Below, in pieces: positions 11,013-23,082 of a stretch of DNA of 64,000 nucleotides. The translations under genes were made by a program, and so were the position numbers. Numbering within the stretch: position 1 is the stretch's first letter; every line of letters begins with the position of its first letter. The notes under the pieces were generated by a model. The model saw only the letters and a program-made list of their open reading frames with translations. It made no database searches and was not told where the DNA came from. The stretch is from Muribaculaceae bacterium (GTDB lineage: Bacteria; Bacteroidota; Bacteroidia; Bacteroidales; Muribaculaceae), in the NCBI GenBank assembly GCA_029062005.1, contig JAIDQZ010000134.1:34793-98792 (forward strand). Reading direction: 5' to 3'.

Positions 11013-11035
11013 GTATCCCTCTCTTAACTTAATTC

Positions 11036-12148
11036 ATGATGACAAAAATGAAAAAATCGATTTTCTCAATATTCGCCTTGGGCGCTCTTCTCTGCAGCTG
11101 CCACAACGGCGATGTGGACTATCCTGATTTCGATTATCAGACCCTCTCCTTCTCATATCCGAACCCTGTGCGTACAATTACGCTCGGATATGAAGCAGAT
11201 GTCGATAATTCAGGAGATAATGAGCACAGGTTCAAACTTCAGGCTGTGCTCGGAGGTGTCAACGAAAACCGCAACGAGCACTCCGTGACATTCCGTATCG
11301 CTGATGAACTCTGCGACAACCTCTTCCTTGACAATGGCGAACCCCTATTGCCCATGCCTAAGGAATACTATTCCATCGCTACAGACCGTATGGTGATTCC
11401 TAAAGGAAGTGTTATCGGTGGTGTCGATGTTCAGCTTACTGACGCATTCTTTGCTGATCCAAAGAGTGTGGAGGTCAACTACGTTATCCCGGTGCTTCTC
11501 GTCAATTCAGAGGACAGTATCCTCAGCGGAAAAGCGAAAGACGGTGTTGTCAATCCTAACAGACTTGTTAAGGATGACTGGTCGATCGCTCCTAAGGATT
11601 TCACTCTTTACGCTGTGAAATATAAGAACAGGTATGACGGATGCTGGCTGAGCAAAGGCACTGACAGGCTTCTTAACGCTACCAATAAGGAAATTGAAGC
11701 AGGTACTGCAACTGACACTATTATTGACCGTCAGTATAAGTATTGGGAAAAAGCTGATCTTCGCTACTTCAAGACCGTGTCGCTCAATCGCTTCACTTAT
11801 ACTCAGGAATTTGATGTGCCTATCATTCAGAAGAATGGTAAGAAGGGCAGCCAGCATATCGTATGCAAGATGATTCTTGATGTAGACGACAATGGCAACG
11901 TGACCATTACTTCCGATTCAGAAGACTGCGTAGTGTCAGGTTCAGGCACATGGAAGGAAAATGGTGCGGAGAAGGCATTCGGCGACCGTGACCGTGATTA
12001 TATGCATCTGCAGTATGAATTCACGACACAATACATGTCGCATGTTCCCAAGAAGACTATGTCTACCTATAAGATGGTTTGCGATGAAGAACTGGTGCTC
12101 CGCGACCGTCAGAACAGTCAGGAGTGGTTTAATTATACATTTAAATAA
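11036..12148 (+). CDS. DUF1735/BT_3987-like surface lipoprotein (XusE-like position and fold)
   Basis: Signal and lipobox GALLCSCHNG; N-terminal repeated beta-sandwich text (LGYEADVDNSGDNEHRFKLQAVLGGV); located between the SusCDCD block and GH10, as in described xus loci. Confidence 0.65.
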   Translation: MMTKMKKSIFSIFALGALLCSCHNGDVDYPDFDYQTLSFSYPNPVRTITLGYEADVDNSGDNEHRFKLQAVLGGVNENRNEHSVTFRIADELCDNLFLDNGEPLLPMPKEYYSIATDRMVIPKGSVIGGVDVQLTDAFFADPKSVEVNYVIPVLLVNSEDSILSGKAKDGVVNPNRLVKDDWSIAPKDFTLYAVKYKNRYDGCWLSKGTDRLLNATNKEIEAGTATDTIIDRQYKYWEKADLRYFKTVSLNRFTYTQEFDVPIIQKNGKKGSQHIVCKMILDVDDNGNVTITSDSEDCVVSGSGTWKENGAEKAFGDRDRDYMHLQYEFTTQYMSHVPKKTMSTYKMVCDEELVLRDRQNSQEWFNYTFK

Positions 12149-12162
12149 TATTTCTTATGCTT

Positions 12163-12194
12163 CGGGATGTTCCTTATATGAAGGGACATTCCCG
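12163..12194 (+). promoter_or_regulatory. Intergenic stem-loop between XusE-like gene and GH10 (attenuator or RNA-stability element candidate)
   Basis: CGGGATGTTCCTT-ATATG-AAGGGACATTCCCG: ~13 pairs with one bulge; no strong U tract. Confidence 0.6.
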
Positions 12195-12220
12195 TAGCAA
12201 GGAATAATTGACGATTCGAA

Positions 12221-13495
12221 ATGAAAAATTTATTGAAATACGCTTCCATCGGTCTTGTCGGATTCCTGATGACGGGATGTGCTGATACTTCCATCGATGA
12301 TTTCGAGGTGTCGAAGCCACAGAGCCTTATTGATTATGAGTATCTTGATGCCTATGGTTCTGTCAAGGAGTACGTAAACCGTGAGAATACTCCCGGTTTC
12401 ACACTCGGCATCGCCGCTTCTGCCAATGATTACATAGCCAAAGGATTCATATATCGTCTTATCAATCATAATTTCGATATTGTGACAGCAGGCAATGAAA
12501 TGAAGTATGCATCAATAGTGCAGAACGACGGTACGATGGATTTTTCCACAGTAGAGGCTTTCGTGGATGCTGCCGAGGCTGCCGGAATGCAGATCTACGG
12601 TCATACTCTTCTATGGCATGCACAGCAGAACACAACATGGCTGAACAATTGCATCAAGGATCTCGCTGACGATGAGGAAGGAACTGTAGCTGATAAGCAA
12701 TATGCTATACTTGATGCCGAGCTCGAACGCTGGATCGAAGGTATGATGAATGCCACACGTGGCTACGTCAAGGCATGGGATCTCATGAACGAGGGACTGC
12801 AGGACACATGGGGCAACATCCCTTTGAAAACAGACCCGGAAAAGAAAGAAAAGAATGATTTCTACTGGCAGGATTATCTTGGTGAGAATTATGTGCGCAA
12901 TGCAGTGAAATATGCCCGCAAATATTATGCCCAGCAGGAAGGTGCCAAGCCTGAAGATCTCAAACTCTTTATCAACGACTATAATCTTGAGGCAGCCTAC
13001 AACAACAATGACAAGGCGAAAAGCCTCGTCAACTGGATAAAGAAATGGGAATCAGATGGAGTCACCAAGATTGACGGTATCGGAAGCCAGATGCACATTT
13101 CATATTCTTGTGATACAATAGAGCAGAAGAGACGTGAGAACGCTGTGGTGAACATGCTTGAGATCCTTGCAAATTCCGGTAAGCTCATCCGTATCACTGA
13201 ACTCGACATGGGTATTGATGATGAGTATGGTGATGCTATCAAAACAGATGATGTGACTTTAGAGCAGCATAAGGCTATGGGTAAATATTATGAGTTCATC
13301 ATCTCAAAGTATTTCCAGATTATCCCTAAAGCTCAGCAATTCGGTATATGCCATTGGTGCATCACAGACTCCCCCTCCAAGTCAGGTTGGAGAGCTGACA
13401 CTCCGGTAGGACTCTGGACACTCGACTATCGCCGCAAGCCTGCTTATGGCAGCTTCTGTGATGCCATGAAAGCAGCAACTGACAACAATAAATAA
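12221..13495 (+). CDS. GH10 endo-1,4-beta-xylanase lipoprotein, without internal CBM insertion
   Basis: Lipobox FLMTGC; YGHTLLWHAQQN; acid/base context AWDLMNEG; nucleophile context IRITELDMG; INDYNLE. Confidence 0.92.
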   Translation: MKNLLKYASIGLVGFLMTGCADTSIDDFEVSKPQSLIDYEYLDAYGSVKEYVNRENTPGFTLGIAASANDYIAKGFIYRLINHNFDIVTAGNEMKYASIVQNDGTMDFSTVEAFVDAAEAAGMQIYGHTLLWHAQQNTTWLNNCIKDLADDEEGTVADKQYAILDAELERWIEGMMNATRGYVKAWDLMNEGLQDTWGNIPLKTDPEKKEKNDFYWQDYLGENYVRNAVKYARKYYAQQEGAKPEDLKLFINDYNLEAAYNNNDKAKSLVNWIKKWESDGVTKIDGIGSQMHISYSCDTIEQKRRENAVVNMLEILANSGKLIRITELDMGIDDEYGDAIKTDDVTLEQHKAMGKYYEFIISKYFQIIPKAQQFGICHWCITDSPSKSGWRADTPVGLWTLDYRRKPAYGSFCDAMKAATDNNK

Positions 13496-13501
13496 ATCTT
13501 T

Positions 13502-13527
13502 GTAAGGGTGTGACCCCACACCCTTAC
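13502..13527 (+). promoter_or_regulatory. Intergenic stem-loop after GH10
   Basis: GTAAGGGTGTG-ACCC-CACACCCTTAC perfect 11-bp stem; no U tract immediately after. Confidence 0.6.
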
Positions 13528-13574
13528 CCCTATTGAAAATAATACTTTTTTATTAACCCAAATTTCTAAATTCT

Positions 13575-16438
<2,864 letters not shown>

Positions 16439-16497
16439 TTGAGAATAAAGAGTTGGAAATTGTGAATTTTTAATTTGAATAAACAACAATAACATAT

Positions 16498-18534
16498 ATG
16501 CATAGACTAATTACTTCTTTTATTTTAACATTGATTCTCGGTGTCATTCCGGCTATGGCATGGCCCGGAATGCCGATGCCTAAGCTTCACGTCGAGGGAC
16601 GATGGCTGATGGATGAAGACGGCAATCACGTCAATCTCCACGGATTCGGACAGACTTATAGTCCGTGGTTCAATGAACAGGGCAGTAAATGGACCAACTA
16701 CGACGTGAGAAAATGTCTTGAATACAATAAGGACATCATTGACGGTGTTTTGGATAGAGCCGGATGGAAGATGACCTATATCCGTATGCATATGGATCCT
16801 TACTGGTCTAACAAGCCGGGTGTGCAGACTACAGGTGAAAATGATATCTCAGCTTTTGATTTTCAGAGATTTGTCAAATATCTCGAAACTGTGTTTATCC
16901 CTATGGCTGAATACGCTGTTGGAAAGGGTCTTTATGTTGTGATGCGTCCACCCGGAGTATGTCCTGAAAAGATCGAGGTTGGAGGTTCTTACCATAGTTA
17001 TTTGAAAACTGTTTGGGGTTATATCTCTACTCAAAAGCGTCTTACCGACAATCCTCACATAATGTTCGAACTTGCCAACGAACCTGTCCAGATCAAAGGC
17101 ACGGACGGTCAGTATGGAGCCGGCTCAGATGCCTGCAATCAGGCTCTTACCAGATTCTTTCAGGAAATAGTCGACATCATGCGCGAAAACGGATGCCAAA
17201 ACATACTTTGGGTGCCCGGAACGGCCTACCAGTCGCAGTATGCCGGCTTTGCAAAATATCCGGTCAAAGGTGAAAACATCGGATACGCAGTGCATGTCTA
17301 TCCCGGATGGTATGGCAGTGATGCCATTGAGCCGAGCCACGAGCTTGGCGGCAGCTATGGCGGAGGCTACGATTCTTTTGCCGCCGGATGGAAGAATCAG
17401 ATCGAGCCTTGTGCTGAAAAAGCCCCGATGCTGGTGACGGAAATGGACTGGCTCCCCTCAAAATATCAGGCTTCCTGGGGAAAGAGCATAACGGGTAAGA
17501 TGCTCGGACAGGGTTTCGGTGCCAACTTCAAGCTGCTTGCCGACCGCACCGGAAATATCGGCTGGATGCTTTTCACCGGACCGGAACTTCTTGCAAGATT
17601 TGACGGAAAGGCAGGACGTCCCGGAGTCTATACCATGTATAATGACCCTGACGGATGTATGTGGTCCACATATCATTGGTTTAATGAATACGCTGGTTGC
17701 GAATTGCCGGAGGTGCAGAGTGTGGATCTTTATTTCTCACCGCGTGGTGTGGAGACATCTGACGAGACTGTAATTCTGACCGGCAGTTCCAAAGGGGCTG
17801 CGCTCATAGCCGATCGTGGTATTGGCGTGGATTTCAACGTCAACGGTGATATCGATGTTAAGATTGCCGATCCTAAAATCCTGAATTGGGACAACAGTTC
17901 GTTCAATGCACTAAAACCGGGTAAGACCACTTGCGAACTCAGTTATACTCTCGACGGAAAACGTGAGTCCAGGACCATGAAGTTTATCTCTACTCCCTTC
18001 CCCTTGCTCAACGGTTATTTTAATCCCAATATCTGGGAGACCGGAACATTCGATGAGGCGAATAAGGAGTTCAGCACTGGAACGTATGGATTCGCCGGAT
18101 GGAAGTATGGCTCCGGTCTTGACCTTTCCGACTATAACTATCTTATCTGCGAGATGGAGACAAACGGAAACAACGGATTGTCGTTGAGACTTTTTGATAA
18201 TGACAATTACTGGGGTGATCCTACCGAACATAACTTCAACGGAAGCAGGAGAATAGTAGTGGATCTGAAGAACATGGTTTCCAACAAGGGTAGGAAGCTT
18301 GACCCATCTCATCTCTATATAATCGGTTTCTGGACAGTAGGAGGCGAGAAGCATCGTATCAAGAATATTTTTGTCTCCAACGACAGAAATGACTCCTCAG
18401 TCGGATCGGTAGATGCTGAGCGTGGCAGCGATGGTCCTGTGTATAATCTTCAGGGCATCCGGGTGGCTTCCTCGATTTCAGAAGTCACTGCTCCGGGCAT
18501 CTATATAGTAAACGGCAAAAAAATAAAAAAATAA
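16498..18534 (+). CDS. GH5 family endoglycanase with C-terminal CBM-like module and sorting-like tail
   Basis: LHVEGRWLMDEDGNHVNLHGFGQTY; IRMHMDPYW; MFELANEP (acid/base); VHVYPGWYG; LVTEMDW (nucleophile); tail VYNLQGIRV...GIYIVNGKKIKK. Confidence 0.85.
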   Translation: MHRLITSFILTLILGVIPAMAWPGMPMPKLHVEGRWLMDEDGNHVNLHGFGQTYSPWFNEQGSKWTNYDVRKCLEYNKDIIDGVLDRAGWKMTYIRMHMDPYWSNKPGVQTTGENDISAFDFQRFVKYLETVFIPMAEYAVGKGLYVVMRPPGVCPEKIEVGGSYHSYLKTVWGYISTQKRLTDNPHIMFELANEPVQIKGTDGQYGAGSDACNQALTRFFQEIVDIMRENGCQNILWVPGTAYQSQYAGFAKYPVKGENIGYAVHVYPGWYGSDAIEPSHELGGSYGGGYDSFAAGWKNQIEPCAEKAPMLVTEMDWLPSKYQASWGKSITGKMLGQGFGANFKLLADRTGNIGWMLFTGPELLARFDGKAGRPGVYTMYNDPDGCMWSTYHWFNEYAGCELPEVQSVDLYFSPRGVETSDETVILTGSSKGAALIADRGIGVDFNVNGDIDVKIADPKILNWDNSSFNALKPGKTTCELSYTLDGKRESRTMKFISTPFPLLNGYFNPNIWETGTFDEANKEFSTGTYGFAGWKYGSGLDLSDYNYLICEMETNGNNGLSLRLFDNDNYWGDPTEHNFNGSRRIVVDLKNMVSNKGRKLDPSHLYIIGFWTVGGEKHRIKNIFVSNDRNDSSVGSVDAERGSDGPVYNLQGIRVASSISEVTAPGIYIVNGKKIKK

Positions 18535-18558
18535 AGCCTTGTAATATCACCGATAACC

Positions 18559-18589
18559 TTTTAGGACGCACGATCCGTGCGTCCTAAAA
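18559..18589. repeat. Dispersed palindromic repeat copy 1 (GGACGCACG family)
   Basis: TTTTAGGACGCACG-ATC-CGTGCGTCCTAAAA, perfect 14-bp arms. Confidence 0.8.
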
Positions 18590-18616
18590 CAAAGAATACA
18601 ATTACAGAATAAAATT

Positions 18617-20065
18617 ATGAACCGAATAAAGCAATTATTACTATCCATTGCCGCAGGCGCATTATCATTAACTATGAGTGCCCAAGATCCCAACTTCCAT
18701 ATCTATCTCTGCTACGGACAGTCGAATATGGAAGGAAACGCTCTTGTCGAGAACATTGACAAGCAGAATATACCCGAGCGCTTCAAGATGATGCCGGCTG
18801 TGGATTACAGCAATCCAAAAAGGGTGAAAGGTGAGTGGTATGAGGCTATGCCACCGCTCTGCAGGGAACATACCGGGCTTACGCCTGCCGATTGGTTTGG
18901 TCGCACAATGGTGGAAAATCTTCCTGAAGAAATAAAAATAGGCGTTATCAATGTCGCTGTCGGTGGAGCTCCAATCGAGGACCTTGACAAAGACCTTGAT
19001 CCCAAGACTCTTGAAAACAAGGATGGCTGGTATAAAAACTACATGAAGGAATATGACAATTCTCCCTACGGTCGTCTGCTCGAATGTGCCAGGAAAGCGC
19101 AGCAAGATGGTGTCATAAAGGGTATACTCCTTCATCAGGGGGAATCCAACAACTGTCAGGAGTCCTGGTGTGGGAAAGTGAAGAAAGTATATGACGACCT
19201 TCTTTCGGATCTTGGACTTGAACCAAACTCCGTTCCTCTTCTTGTAGGCGAGACTGTCAGGTCGGAGATGGGAGGATATTGCGGCGGACATAATTCTGTG
19301 ATCAGCAAGCTACCCAAGACCATTCCTTCTGCAAAGGTGGTATCTTCAGCAAATCTGGAGCAGAAAGGCGACGGTCTGCATTTCACGGCACACGGCTACC
19401 GCGTGCTCGGTTGCCGATATGCCACGGCGATGCTGGAGACAATGGGAATCACCGATCCAAAAGTGCCTTATTCAGAGGCAATCCCTGAAGTTCCTCATCC
19501 AGATCCTACAGAAGGAGACTTTGTTTTTGATCTGGATACGTTTAATCCTACTATATGGGAAAAAGGAACGTTTGACACCGGGACCGGTGTCTTCGTAGCG
19601 GGCTTGTACGGTTTCGGAGGTTGGGAATACAATCCCCCGATCGACCTTTCGGGATACAAATATCTCGTGGCAGAACTCAATGAGCCGGAACAAAACGGTC
19701 TTGAATTCCGGGTTTTTGACACTGCGAGCTATTGGGAAGAACCCTACAGTGCCAAGTTCGGCGGCGGACAGATTGTGATAAGTGAGCTTAACGGAATGAT
19801 GAAGAATCTCAAGACCGGCATAGTTCCGCTTAATACTTCAGAGGTGTATAGAGTCGGATTCTGGTGCTACGGTAACTCTCCGATCCACATCAAGCACGTA
19901 TTCGCCACAAATAACAATCCTTATGATAGTGTCGCATCAGTCGATTCTGACTCGACTGAGTGTGGAGTCTACAATCTTCAGGGTATAAAGGTCGGTGATT
20001 CCATTTCAGAAGTTTCCGTGCCCGGTATTTATATTGCAAACGGCATTAAATTCAAGAAACCCTGA
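18617..20065 (+). CDS. CE6/SASA (sialate O-acetylesterase-like) SGNH acetyl xylan esterase with C-terminal CBM-like module and tail
   Basis: IYLCYGQSNMEG, VAVGGAPIE, GILLHQGESN, GDGLHFTAHGYRVLG; C-terminal module homologous to that of the preceding GH5. Confidence 0.85.
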   Translation: MNRIKQLLLSIAAGALSLTMSAQDPNFHIYLCYGQSNMEGNALVENIDKQNIPERFKMMPAVDYSNPKRVKGEWYEAMPPLCREHTGLTPADWFGRTMVENLPEEIKIGVINVAVGGAPIEDLDKDLDPKTLENKDGWYKNYMKEYDNSPYGRLLECARKAQQDGVIKGILLHQGESNNCQESWCGKVKKVYDDLLSDLGLEPNSVPLLVGETVRSEMGGYCGGHNSVISKLPKTIPSAKVVSSANLEQKGDGLHFTAHGYRVLGCRYATAMLETMGITDPKVPYSEAIPEVPHPDPTEGDFVFDLDTFNPTIWEKGTFDTGTGVFVAGLYGFGGWEYNPPIDLSGYKYLVAELNEPEQNGLEFRVFDTASYWEEPYSAKFGGGQIVISELNGMMKNLKTGIVPLNTSEVYRVGFWCYGNSPIHIKHVFATNNNPYDSVASVDSDSTECGVYNLQGIKVGDSISEVSVPGIYIANGIKFKKP

Positions 20066-20198
20066 AATTTTTGAGATTGTATACACATTAAGAAATAAAA
20101 GATACATTTTAAGAAGTCCCATTGTCAAAGTTTTCGTAATTTTACACAAAAATCAAAGATATTTTAACAGCTTGAAGTTGTATTGTAAATAATAAATC

Positions 20199-22961
20199 AT
20201 GAAAAGGTTGAAATCTCTGATGCTCGGGGTGGTGCTGATGTCGATGGGTATTAATGCAAATGCCCAGGATCCCGACTTCCATATATATCTGTGTCTGGGA
20301 CAGTCCAACATGGAGGGCAGCGCTCCGATAGAACCCGTAGACCGCGAAAATATTCCGTCACGCTTCAAGGTGATGGCAACCAGCGACTACAGCAATACAA
20401 AACGCTCTACAGGCGAATGGTATGAGGCTGTGCCTCCATTGCTAAGGGAGAATACTGGTCTGACACTTATGGATTATTTCGGACGTACAATGGTAGACAA
20501 TCTCCCCGAAAATATCACAGTCGGAGTAGTTCCTGTGGCTGTCGGAGGATGCAAGATAGAGCATCTGAGCAAAGACTATGATCCGGCTACGGTCACTTCA
20601 GAGGCAGACTGGTTTCAGGGTTTCATGAAGGCATATGACAATAAACCCTACGACCGGCTTTTGGAATGTGCTAAAAAAGCGCAGAAAGATGGAGTGATCA
20701 AGGGAATACTGCTTCATCAGGGGGAATCCAACACCGGAGAAAAGGAGTGGCCCGAGAAGGTAAGGAAAGTCTACGACAACCTTCTTGCAGATCTCGGACT
20801 TGCACCTAATTCCGTTCCCCTTATTGCAGGCGAGGTGGTCTCTTCCGAAAAAGGCGGTGTATGTGGAAGCATGAACCCTATAATCAATACGCTGCCGGAT
20901 TATCTTCCGGTCGCTCATGTCGTGTCATCAGCCAACCTTCCCCAGCGTGGCGACGGACTTCATTTCACTTCTTATGGATATCGTGAGCTTGGAAGCCGCT
21001 ATGCAAAGGAGATGCTTTCATTAATGGGCATTGACGATCCTAAGCTCAACTATTCGGCTGAGGCTAATTTCATACCCTCTTCCTATGAAGTGAAGAGTCC
21101 TGACGGAAATACTGTGGTGACAGTGTCAGACAACGGAATGACTTTGACCTACAGTATCGCTTATGACGGCAATGTGTTCCTGCTTCCGTCTCCACTTGGG
21201 GTGAAAACCAATATCGGTGATTTTACATCCGGACTTGATATAACTTCGGTTTCAGGTGTGAAACAGGTGGCGGATTCATATTCACTTGCAAATATCAAGA
21301 AAAGCAAGGTGGACTATGTCGCCAACGAGGAGACTTTCACCGTGTCGCAGGGAGGCGTTCCGGTATTTGACCTTCAGATGCGTGTAAGTGACAATAATGT
21401 GGCGTTCCGCTATAGGTTGTTGCCCATGGGTGAAACTCTTTGCGCCGTAGTGGACAGTGAACTCACCGGATTTGTTTTTCCTGACGGCACCACTACTTTC
21501 CTATGTCCTCAGATGCAGCCAATGACAGGATTTGCAAGGACGGCTCCCAGCTATGAGACTAATTACGACCTTGACGATGTGATGGGTAAGAATGGATGGG
21601 GCAACGGCTACTCTTTCCCGTGCCTTTTCAGGAACGGCGACAACGGATGGACTTTGATTTCAGAGACCGGCATTGCGGGAGACTATTGCGCGTCTCACCT
21701 TGCCAATAAGTCGGGAGGGGAGTATTGCATAGCATATCCGAATAAGAACGAGAACAATGGTTTCGGTTCTACCGGTGCCCAGATTGCACTGCCGGGATTC
21801 ACTCCATGGCGTACTGTGACTGTCGGAGCCGATCTTGCCCCCATAGTTGAGACCACTGTGCCCTTTGACCTCGTGGAGCCACTTTATAATCCGTCGAAGG
21901 ATTACGATTACGGCAAGGGAAGCTGGAGCTGGATCATCAAGATGGATCCGAGCTGTAATTTCGAGGAACAGAAGAAATATATCGACTTCTCCGCCGCAAT
22001 GGGCTGGGATACCGTGCTTGTGGATGCCTTGTGGGATACACAGATAGGATATGAGGGCATAGAAAAACTCGCAGCATATGGAAAGGAAAAGGGTGTGGAC
22101 CTTTATCTGTGGTATAATTCCAATGGAGCTTGGAACGATGCCCCCCAGGGTCCGCGCGGCATCATGAACGATATTGTGAAGCGCCGCAAGGATATGGCAT
22201 GGATGCAGAAAAATGGTATTCGAGGCATAAAGGTTGACTTTTTCGGAGGTGACAAGCAGGAGACCATGAGACTCTACCATGATATTCTTGCCGATGCCAA
22301 CGATCACGGAATACTCGTGATTTTCCATGGTTGTACTCTTCCGAGAGGATGGGAAAGGATGTATCCAAACTTCGCAGCTGCAGAGGCGGTGCTTGCAAGC
22401 GAGAACCTTCACTTCTCGCAGGGGATGTGTGATGCGGAGGCAAAAAACGCCTGCATCCATCCTTTTGTGCGCAACACCGTAGGAAGTATGGATTTCGGAG
22501 GAAGCACACTGAATAAATACTATTCAACAGACAATGCCCGTGGTTCGAAGCGCATGACAAGCGATGTGTTCGCTCTTGCCACTGCGGTATTGTTCCAGAG
22601 TCCGGTGCAGCACTTCGCTATGGCACCCAATAATCTTGAGGATGCTCCGGCATGGGCGGTGGAGTTTATGAAGAATGTGCCGACTACATGGGATGAGGTA
22701 AGGTTTATCGACGGTTATCCCGGTAAGTATATCGTCATGGCTCGCCGTAGTGGCGATGACTGGTATGTGGCGGGTATAAATGCTCAGGATGATCCCGTCA
22801 CTGTAGATGTTGAACTTCCGTCACTGGCGGTAGGAAAACCGATTTCGATGTATAGCGATGACAAAAACCTTATAGGTTCTGTCCGTACTGTTAAGGCAGA
22901 CAAGAAAGGAAAAGTCAGAATGACGATTCCCAAAAACGGAGGTGCAGTCGTCAAATACTGA
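20199..22961 (+). CDS. Fusion protein: N-terminal CE6/SASA SGNH esterase plus C-terminal GH97 glycosidase
   Basis: N-terminus: IYLCLGQSNMEG, LLHQGESNTGEKEW, GDGLHFTSYGYRELG. From ~aa 290: SPDGNTVVTVSDNGMTLTYSIAYDG (GH97 N-domain), WDTVLVDALWDTQ, GIRGIKVDFFGGDKQETMRLYHDIL, FHGCTLPRGWERMYPNFAAAEAV. Confidence 0.88.
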   Translation: MKRLKSLMLGVVLMSMGINANAQDPDFHIYLCLGQSNMEGSAPIEPVDRENIPSRFKVMATSDYSNTKRSTGEWYEAVPPLLRENTGLTLMDYFGRTMVDNLPENITVGVVPVAVGGCKIEHLSKDYDPATVTSEADWFQGFMKAYDNKPYDRLLECAKKAQKDGVIKGILLHQGESNTGEKEWPEKVRKVYDNLLADLGLAPNSVPLIAGEVVSSEKGGVCGSMNPIINTLPDYLPVAHVVSSANLPQRGDGLHFTSYGYRELGSRYAKEMLSLMGIDDPKLNYSAEANFIPSSYEVKSPDGNTVVTVSDNGMTLTYSIAYDGNVFLLPSPLGVKTNIGDFTSGLDITSVSGVKQVADSYSLANIKKSKVDYVANEETFTVSQGGVPVFDLQMRVSDNNVAFRYRLLPMGETLCAVVDSELTGFVFPDGTTTFLCPQMQPMTGFARTAPSYETNYDLDDVMGKNGWGNGYSFPCLFRNGDNGWTLISETGIAGDYCASHLANKSGGEYCIAYPNKNENNGFGSTGAQIALPGFTPWRTVTVGADLAPIVETTVPFDLVEPLYNPSKDYDYGKGSWSWIIKMDPSCNFEEQKKYIDFSAAMGWDTVLVDALWDTQIGYEGIEKLAAYGKEKGVDLYLWYNSNGAWNDAPQGPRGIMNDIVKRRKDMAWMQKNGIRGIKVDFFGGDKQETMRLYHDILADANDHGILVIFHGCTLPRGWERMYPNFAAAEAVLASENLHFSQGMCDAEAKNACIHPFVRNTVGSMDFGGSTLNKYYSTDNARGSKRMTSDVFALATAVLFQSPVQHFAMAPNNLEDAPAWAVEFMKNVPTTWDEVRFIDGYPGKYIVMARRSGDDWYVAGINAQDDPVTVDVELPSLAVGKPISMYSDDKNLIGSVRTVKADKKGKVRMTIPKNGGAVVKY

Positions 22962-23082
22962 TGATTAAGGATCCACTGATGATTAAGGATCAATAGAAAT
23001 AACGCATGATCTTTCATGACGGATCTGTATGGATCATCACTGATCATGAATAAAAGACAACTAACTAACTCAAAATAACAAA

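Noticed and set aside
18668-19291. Long antisense ORF (207 aa, -) inside the SGNH esterase
   Set aside because: No recognisable motif; opposite a confident CDS; typical shadow ORF of biased codon usage.
21660-22460. 266-aa antisense ORF inside CE6-GH97
   Set aside because: Overlaps conserved GH97 coding sequence; composition looks like reverse translation, with no promoter or domain.
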